From contig NZ_JAPJNQ010000079.1 in the NCBI RefSeq assembly GCF_030826625.1, positions 1 through 9,845 of the forward strand: a stretch of 9,845 bases of DNA, written 5' to 3'. Each line of letters opens with the position of its first letter. Positions within the stretch are counted from its first letter, which is position 1. This DNA comes from Corynebacterium sp. GTDB lineage: Bacteria; Actinomycetota; Actinomycetes; Mycobacteriales; Mycobacteriaceae. A program made the translations under genes and the position numbers. Positions 6,167 through 9,845 of the stretch are shown in pieces. The notes under the pieces are model-generated. The model was not told where the DNA came from. It ran no database searches and saw only the letters and a list, made by a program, of their open reading frames with translations.

Positions 6167-7579
6167 GTGTCCTACGTACGTATTACAGGCATTGCCTTGT
6201 CCTTTGTGGGCCTCGTGGTCGGTGCGGGTTTCGCTACCGGCCGTGAGGTCGTGCAGTATTTCTCGTCCTATGGAATGTGGGGGCTGGCGGGTGCCGCGGT
6301 CGCCGGCATTGTGATGGCGCTCGCTGGTACCGTGTTCCTGCAATTGGGTAGTTATTTCCACGCTCGTGAGCACCGCTTGGTGTTTAAGCGCACGACGCAC
6401 CCAATTGTGTCCTTACTTTTGGACATCTCAGTGGTCATCACGTTGTTCTCGATTGGTTTCGTGATGCTCGCCGGTGCTGGTTCCAACCTGGAGCAGCAAT
6501 TCGGGTGGCAGCCGTGGATCGGTTCCACGATCATGTTGGGGCTCGTTCTGGTAGCCGGCATGCTGGATGTCAACAAGGTCTCCCGCATCATTGGTTTGCT
6601 CACTCCACTGATCATCATCGCGATTCTTGCAGTGGCCGTTTACACTTTCGTGAACTGGCCAGATGATGTGAACTTGGTTGCGCAGCGTTCTGAAGAAATT
6701 GAAAGCCCGATCAGCAACTGGTTGCTCTCTGCACTGAACTACAACGGTCTGGCATTGATCCTGGCTGTGTCCATGACGCTGGTTATCGGTGGCGATTACC
6801 TCGACCCTCGCGAGGCCGGTTGGGGCGGATTGTTCGGAGGCATTGCCTACGCCATCATGTTGGTTTTGGCCACTATGGCGATGCTGTTCAACGCCGAGCT
6901 GATTGATGGAACCTCGATTCCGATGCTCACGCTGGTCGATGACATCAATGAGAACTTGGGCCTGATTATGGCTCTGGTGATCTTCGCGATGGTCTTCAAC
7001 ACCGCGATTGGTATGTTCTACGCACTGGGTAAGCGCCTGTCTTCTGGTCGCGAGCACCAGTACCGCATCATCTTCATCGTTGGTACCTTGCTTGGCTTCG
7101 CCGTCAGCTTCATCGGCTTCGACGTTCTTATGGAATTTGTTTACCCAGTACTGGGCTACATGGGCATGTTCATGGTTGTCGTATTGGTCGGTGCTTGGGT
7201 TAAGTCTTTCTCCCGAATTCGGGACGAAGCTACCAAGCGCGCCCGCCTGCGTCAGCTGATGTATCTCTCGCTGCACCCAGACAAGGAGCTGGAACGCAAG
7301 CACAACGAGGAAATGCAGAAGTTGGTTGCAGAGTCTAACTTGGGCGATAAGGAGCTCTACAACTACGTTTCTGATGAGGTTGCCACCCAGCTGGACGAAG
7401 ACGATGACGTCGATTTCACCATTGGTGAAGACTATAAGTTGCTTGCCGACGAGCACCAGCTGGATGCCAAGGAAGAAAAGAAGGCTGAAACCTATGCGGA
7501 TTCCAGCGCCCAGGATTCCGTGCGTCCTGATGATGAAACGCCTTCCGAAAAAGAAGAAAAGAAGCAGCAGACTGACTAG
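6167..7579 (+). CDS. YkvI-family membrane protein with a long charged C-terminal tail
   Basis: A 470-residue integral membrane protein resembling the uncharacterised YkvI family (COG3949), thought to have an APC/LeuT-like transporter fold. Substrate and direction are unknown. The family hallmark is the broken first helix, VGAGFATGREVVQYF at residues 18-32, where unwound Gly residues would line a substrate site. About ten hydrophobic segments fill residues 4-345. A very hydrophilic cytoplasmic tail of about 120 residues follows: first basic and helical (about 347-400), then acidic (QLDEDDDVDF near 408-417), then Lys/Glu/Asp/Gln-rich to the C-terminus (EKEEKKQQTD). The start is GTG at 6167; the only ribosome-binding candidate is a weak AAAGAAAGAG, and in-frame TTG/GTG codons further in would cut into the first helix. 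It lies 95 bases after gatB and ends before a strong hairpin. Confidence 0.8.
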   Translation: MSYVRITGIALSFVGLVVGAGFATGREVVQYFSSYGMWGLAGAAVAGIVMALAGTVFLQLGSYFHAREHRLVFKRTTHPIVSLLLDISVVITLFSIGFVMLAGAGSNLEQQFGWQPWIGSTIMLGLVLVAGMLDVNKVSRIIGLLTPLIIIAILAVAVYTFVNWPDDVNLVAQRSEEIESPISNWLLSALNYNGLALILAVSMTLVIGGDYLDPREAGWGGLFGGIAYAIMLVLATMAMLFNAELIDGTSIPMLTLVDDINENLGLIMALVIFAMVFNTAIGMFYALGKRLSSGREHQYRIIFIVGTLLGFAVSFIGFDVLMEFVYPVLGYMGMFMVVVLVGAWVKSFSRIRDEATKRARLRQLMYLSLHPDKELERKHNEEMQKLVAESNLGDKELYNYVSDEVATQLDEDDDVDFTIGEDYKLLADEHQLDAKEEKKAETYADSSAQDSVRPDDETPSEKEEKKQQTD

Positions 7580-7649
7580 TTTGTTGGCTAGTTAGCCACC
7601 TACTGTCGGCTAGCTCGTGCGCTTTGGCGCGTATCGGTAGACTGCACGA

Positions 7650-7687
7650 CAAACGCCCTGTGGAGAGAATTCTCCACAGGGCGTTTG
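7650..7687. terminator. Bidirectional terminator, perfect 17-bp hairpin
   Basis: CAAACGCCCTGTGGAGA (7650-7666) pairs perfectly with 7671-7687 around the 4-nt loop GAAT. It lies between two convergent genes, the YkvI-family gene and the ECM4-like gene. On both strands the descending arm ends GGCGTTTG, so the T tract is short and part of the stem. The rest of the 186-base gap (7580-7765) holds only a small GGCTA/TAGCC repeat near 7586-7597 and a 15-bp tandem repeat at its right end. Confidence 0.85.
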
Positions 7688-7745
7688 CTATTGGCATTTG
7701 CCTGCCGAGCGAGCTATGTCAGCGATTGGCAGGCTGAACCCGCGA

Positions 7746-7775
7746 TAGCCTTAGTTTAAATAGCCTTAGTCTAAA
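7746..7775. repeat. 15-bp tandem duplication over the end of the ECM4-like gene
   Basis: Bases 7746-7760 and 7761-7775 (TAGCCTTAGTYTAAA) are adjacent copies with one difference (T at 7756, C at 7771). The right-hand copy contains the last codons and the TAA stop (7766-7768, minus strand) of the ECM4-like gene. Because the period is a multiple of three, the left copy provides a second in-frame TAA at 7751-7753. Confidence 0.85.
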
Positions 7776-8899
7776 TCGAACAACTCGCGTTGGCTCTGGG
7801 TAGGGTTTTTTAGCTGCTCAGCTCGCGGCAAACGCCCAGGTAATGTTGTTCCCGCCGCGAACGGCGAGCCTGGAAGGTGTTCGCGCCCGTGCGGTGCTGC
7901 CAAACTAGATACATCTGGGCCCTGTGGAACAACCTGCGTGGGATTGATTTCTCGGTGCACAATGTAATAGTGCTGTTTGATCTCGGTGAAATCGGTAGTG
8001 TCACCGAAGCCGGGGGTCTGGAATAACTCACGCAGATAGCCAGAAACATTCGGCATCTCGCTGATCTTGTTGCGGTTGGTCTTGAAGTGGCCGTGATAGA
8101 CGGCATCAAATCGAATCAGGGTGGTGTAGGCTCGGATATCGGTTTCCGTGATGTGCTCTCCCATGATGAACCGGCGGGTAGCAAGCCGCTGTTCTAGCCA
8201 ATCGAGTGCTTCGAAAACATCCGCGTAGGCTTCGTCGTAAGCTTCTTGGGCGGCTGCGAAACCGCAGCGGTAGACGCCATTATTAAGCTTTTTGAAGATG
8301 AATTCGTTGATTTCTTCCATCTCTTCCGTCTTATCTTCTTCGGGCAAGAGATTTGGTGCGCCGGGGCGGTGATATTGCTTCCACTCGGTTTGAAAATCCC
8401 GCACCATGCTAGAGAAATCATTGCTCACGACCTGCCCGCTGGATTCTTCCACGAGCGCGGGCACGGTAATGCCGCGCGGATAATCTGGGAATCGCGCGAA
8501 ATAGGCGTCCTGCAAGCGCGGAATTTTTAGGATCGGATCAAGGTGGCCGGGGTCAAGGTCAAAGGTCCATGATCGCTTGTCGTGGGTAGGGCCAGCTAGC
8601 GCCAACGATATGACATCTTCGAGACCGAGCAATCGGCGCACAATCACTGCTCTATGCGCCCACGGGCATGCACGCGCGGCTACTAATCGATAGCGGTGCG
8701 GTTGTACTGGCCAATGGAATGTGTCGTTGGCAGCCGGTTCTGGCTTATCGCTTGTGATATCGGCGGTAATGCGGTCAGCGATGTAGTTGGTGTCCCGTTC
8801 AAACGAGCCGCTGGTTGCGGCGTTTTGGGGATCTCCTGTCCAGTCGTCTGGCTGGGAGGAGGTTTGAGCACTTGTGTCAGAAGCGTCTGTGCTGGGCAT
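7766..8899 (-). CDS. Glutathionyl-hydroquinone reductase-like protein (ECM4/YqjG, Xi-class GST fold)
   Basis: A 377-residue cytoplasmic thiol transferase-like protein. Characterised relatives use a catalytic Cys to remove glutathione from glutathionyl-hydroquinones. Landmarks: thioredoxin-fold active site CPWAHR with Cys78; substrate-loop motif VVSNDFSSM (157-165), where many relatives have SNESS; GVYRCGFAAAQEAYDEAY (208-225); TETDIRAYTTLIRFD (251-265) followed by VYHGHFKTN (267-275); and IKQHYYIVHREINP followed by TQVVPQGP (307-328). These are hallmarks of the family. Residues 1-58 form a Ser/Thr/Asp-rich extension beyond the usual N-terminus, and about 50 residues follow the last motif. The ATG at 8897-8899 is supported by AGGA (rev. 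comp. of 8909-8912) 9 bases upstream. Corynebacteria make mycothiol rather than glutathione, so the true thiol partner is uncertain. It is transcribed convergently to the YkvI gene and divergently from the nuclease gene. Confidence 0.9.
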   Translation of the reverse strand: MPSTDASDTSAQTSSQPDDWTGDPQNAATSGSFERDTNYIADRITADITSDKPEPAANDTFHWPVQPHRYRLVAARACPWAHRAVIVRRLLGLEDVISLALAGPTHDKRSWTFDLDPGHLDPILKIPRLQDAYFARFPDYPRGITVPALVEESSGQVVSNDFSSMVRDFQTEWKQYHRPGAPNLLPEEDKTEEMEEINEFIFKKLNNGVYRCGFAAAQEAYDEAYADVFEALDWLEQRLATRRFIMGEHITETDIRAYTTLIRFDAVYHGHFKTNRNKISEMPNVSGYLRELFQTPGFGDTTDFTEIKQHYYIVHREINPTQVVPQGPDVSSLAAPHGREHLPGSPFAAGTTLPGRLPRAEQLKNPTQSQRELFDLD

Positions 8900-8908
8900 T
8901 GGTGATCA

Positions 8909-8912
8909 TCCT
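8909..8912 (-). promoter_or_regulatory. Ribosome-binding site of the ECM4-like gene
   Basis: AGGA on the minus strand, within CAGGAT, is 9 bases before the ATG at 8899. Unlike the -10-proximal genes elsewhere in the window, this gene therefore appears to have a leader and a Shine-Dalgarno site. Confidence 0.6.
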
Positions 8913-8941
8913 GTTCGTATTGTGCAATGCGATTGTCGCGA

Positions 8942-8958
8942 AGCGCACCGCGTGCGCT
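8942..8958. promoter_or_regulatory. 17-bp GC-rich palindrome, candidate operator or leader hairpin
   Basis: AGCGCAC (8942-8948) and GTGCGCT (8952-8958) are perfect inverted arms around CGC. The site lies in the divergent region between the ECM4-like gene and the nuclease lipoprotein gene. If the minus-strand promoter is at 8981-8986 this palindrome would be transcribed into the leader of the ECM4-like gene. Binding or folding is inferred. Confidence 0.45.
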
Positions 8959-8960
8959 GA

Positions 8961-8986
8961 ACTATCTATATGACATATCAACTATA
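8961..8986. promoter_or_regulatory. AT-rich palindromic element with a minus-strand -10 candidate
   Basis: In the otherwise GC-richer gap, bases 8961-8986 are AT-rich and contain the perfect inverted repeat ATATG-A-CATAT (8968-8978), flanked on both sides by ACTAT (8961-8965 and 8981-8985). On the minus strand TATAGT (8981-8986) is a good -10 box for the ECM4-like gene and would give a leader of about 75 nt. The -35 is not convincing. Confidence 0.4.
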
Positions 8987-9051
8987 CCAGTGTGGGTCTC
9001 GTTGTTGGTGTGCTCGATGCAGACATGACCGCTAATCCAGCGATTGCGCTG

Positions 9052-9060
9052 TGTTAATGT
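9052..9060 (+). promoter_or_regulatory. Extended -10 of the nuclease lipoprotein gene
   Basis: TGTTAATGT matches an extended -10 (TG-N-TANNNT). Transcription would begin about 9066-9068, only two to four bases before the ATG at 9070, so the message would be nearly leaderless. No ribosome-binding site is visible. The nearby GTG at 9061 directly abuts the -10 and is unlikely to be the start. Confidence 0.4.
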
Positions 9061-9069
9061 GTGTTGATT

Positions 9070-9845
9070 ATGTGTGCTGCTAGAAAATTTACGGCTGCCG
9101 CGATCGCCAGCGTAGCTGCGATTGTGCTCGCCGGTTGTATGGATTTAGAAACTGGAACCGCAGCAGGTTCGGGTACCTCCACCGTGTCAACGACCGTGAC
9201 GACCACCCTCAGTGTGGCGGCCACAGAGCAGTCGTCGGCGCAATCTTCGGAGCCGAAGTCGGCTACAGCACAAGATGAGCACAAGAAATTTCCGCATGCG
9301 CAGCCGGGAGTCTATACCGACGATAGCCTCGATTATCGTGGCATGCACCAGGCCCTGGAGATCAAAGGACGTGCGCCTAATTCTGGATACGAACGGGATC
9401 TGTTTGGACCTGCCTGGTCCGATGATGTCAATGTAGACGGCGGACGTAATGGCTGCGATACGCGCAACGACATTCTGCAACGCGACCTCGCCGATATTTC
9501 CGTTCGCAATGGCACGCATGGTTGTCTGGTAGAAAGCGGCAGCTTCGTCAGCCCTTATTCAGGTGAAAACATCGATTTCCGCCGGGGTGACAACCAGGTT
9601 GATATCGAACACGTGGTTGCGCTTGGTGACGCTTGGGTAAAAGGTGCTTTCCAGTGGGATGAAGCTAAGCGTCGTGATTTTGCCAATGATCCCATCAATC
9701 TTTTAGCCGTCGACGCCTCGAATAATCGTGCCAAAGGAGCGGCCGATGCTGCTACCTGGCTGCCACCGCACAAGCCGTTTCGCTGTGATTATGGCCGGAT
9801 TCAAGTGCACGTGAAATACGTCTATGATCTCTGGACCACTGAGGC
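9070..9845 (+). CDS. Surface lipoprotein with DUF1524/HNH-type nuclease domain, 3'-truncated by window edge
   Basis: The frame is open to the window end (258 codons visible), with the stop outside. The N-terminus is a lipoprotein signal peptide: Arg5-Lys6, a hydrophobic Ala/Ile/Val stretch (7-20) and the lipobox LAGC with lipidated Cys23. A Ser/Thr/Gln-rich linker (about 28-73) would span the cell wall. The folded part carries a DUF1524-like HNH (beta-beta-alpha metal) nuclease motif: VDIEHVVALGDAW with catalytic His181, then FANDPINLLAVD with Asn210 and SNNRAKGAADAATWLPP with Asn219 and Lys222, then PFRCDYGRIQVHVKY (236-250). Cys129, Cys152 and Cys239 could form a disulfide outside the cell. 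By family analogy it would cut DNA at the surface, perhaps for nutrient salvage, biofilm or competition; none of this is shown here. The ATG at 9070 is chosen over GTG 9061 because of the -10 position. Confidence 0.85.
   Translation, partial: MCAARKFTAAAIASVAAIVLAGCMDLETGTAAGSGTSTVSTTVTTTLSVAATEQSSAQSSEPKSATAQDEHKKFPHAQPGVYTDDSLDYRGMHQALEIKGRAPNSGYERDLFGPAWSDDVNVDGGRNGCDTRNDILQRDLADISVRNGTHGCLVESGSFVSPYSGENIDFRRGDNQVDIEHVVALGDAWVKGAFQWDEAKRRDFANDPINLLAVDASNNRAKGAADAATWLPPHKPFRCDYGRIQVHVKYVYDLWTTE

Noticed and set aside
6428..7456. 342-codon open frame antisense to the YkvI-family gene
   Set aside because: It is rich in His, Gln and Asp, as expected from the complement of a membrane-protein gene, and has no recognisable motif.
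8900..9069. SigH-type (GGAA ... GTT) promoter for the ECM4-like redox gene
   Set aside because: No GGAA box with a GTT at the needed spacing is visible on the minus strand.

Overview
The window looks like a chromosome segment from a Corynebacterium or close relative. The reasons are the moderately high GC coding sequence, the gatA ... pfkA-gatB order shared with Mycobacterium (where pfkA directly follows gatA), actinobacterial versions of the proteins (GatA with a GGSGGG glycine loop, PFK with GGEGT/PKTIDND), and several genes whose -10 box lies only 6-7 bases before the start codon, as in leaderless corynebacterial transcripts. The species cannot be decided from this window.

Layout. 1-1237 (+): 3' part of gatA, followed by a terminator-like hairpin whose loop holds a perfect 23-bp tandem duplication. 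1424-1747 (-): a small four-segment membrane protein of unknown function. 1868-3313 (+): a 14-helix DHA2/EmrB-QacA-type MFS exporter with two 23-bp direct repeats, 30 bp apart, in its promoter. 3455-4486 (+): pfkA, ATP-dependent 6-phosphofructokinase. 4563-6071 (+): gatB. 6167-7579 (+): a YkvI-family membrane protein with a long charged cytoplasmic tail. 7650-7687: a perfect 17-bp hairpin, probably a bidirectional terminator. 7766-8899 (-): a glutathionyl-hydroquinone reductase-like (ECM4/YqjG) protein. 8900-9069: a divergent intergenic region with two palindromes. 9070 to the window end (+): a lipoprotein with a DUF1524/HNH nuclease domain, cut by the window edge.

How the genes work together. 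GatA and GatB are two subunits of GatCAB, which converts Glu-tRNA(Gln) and Asp-tRNA(Asn) to the cognate amidated forms; GatA releases ammonia from glutamine or asparagine and GatB activates and amidates the misacylated tRNA. The gatC gene should lie just upstream. PfkA is central glycolysis. The small membrane protein and the MFS pump sit between gatA and pfkA and look like an accessory insertion into that block. The last three genes (YkvI, ECM4-like reductase, surface nuclease) are separate units.

Most of the window is ordinary core genome. I see no phage, transposon, CRISPR, toxin-antitoxin or defence cassette and no clear undescribed multi-gene system. The most useful leads are the repeat structures in the intergenic regions, the thiol-transferase-like protein in a lineage that uses mycothiol, and the surface-anchored nuclease.
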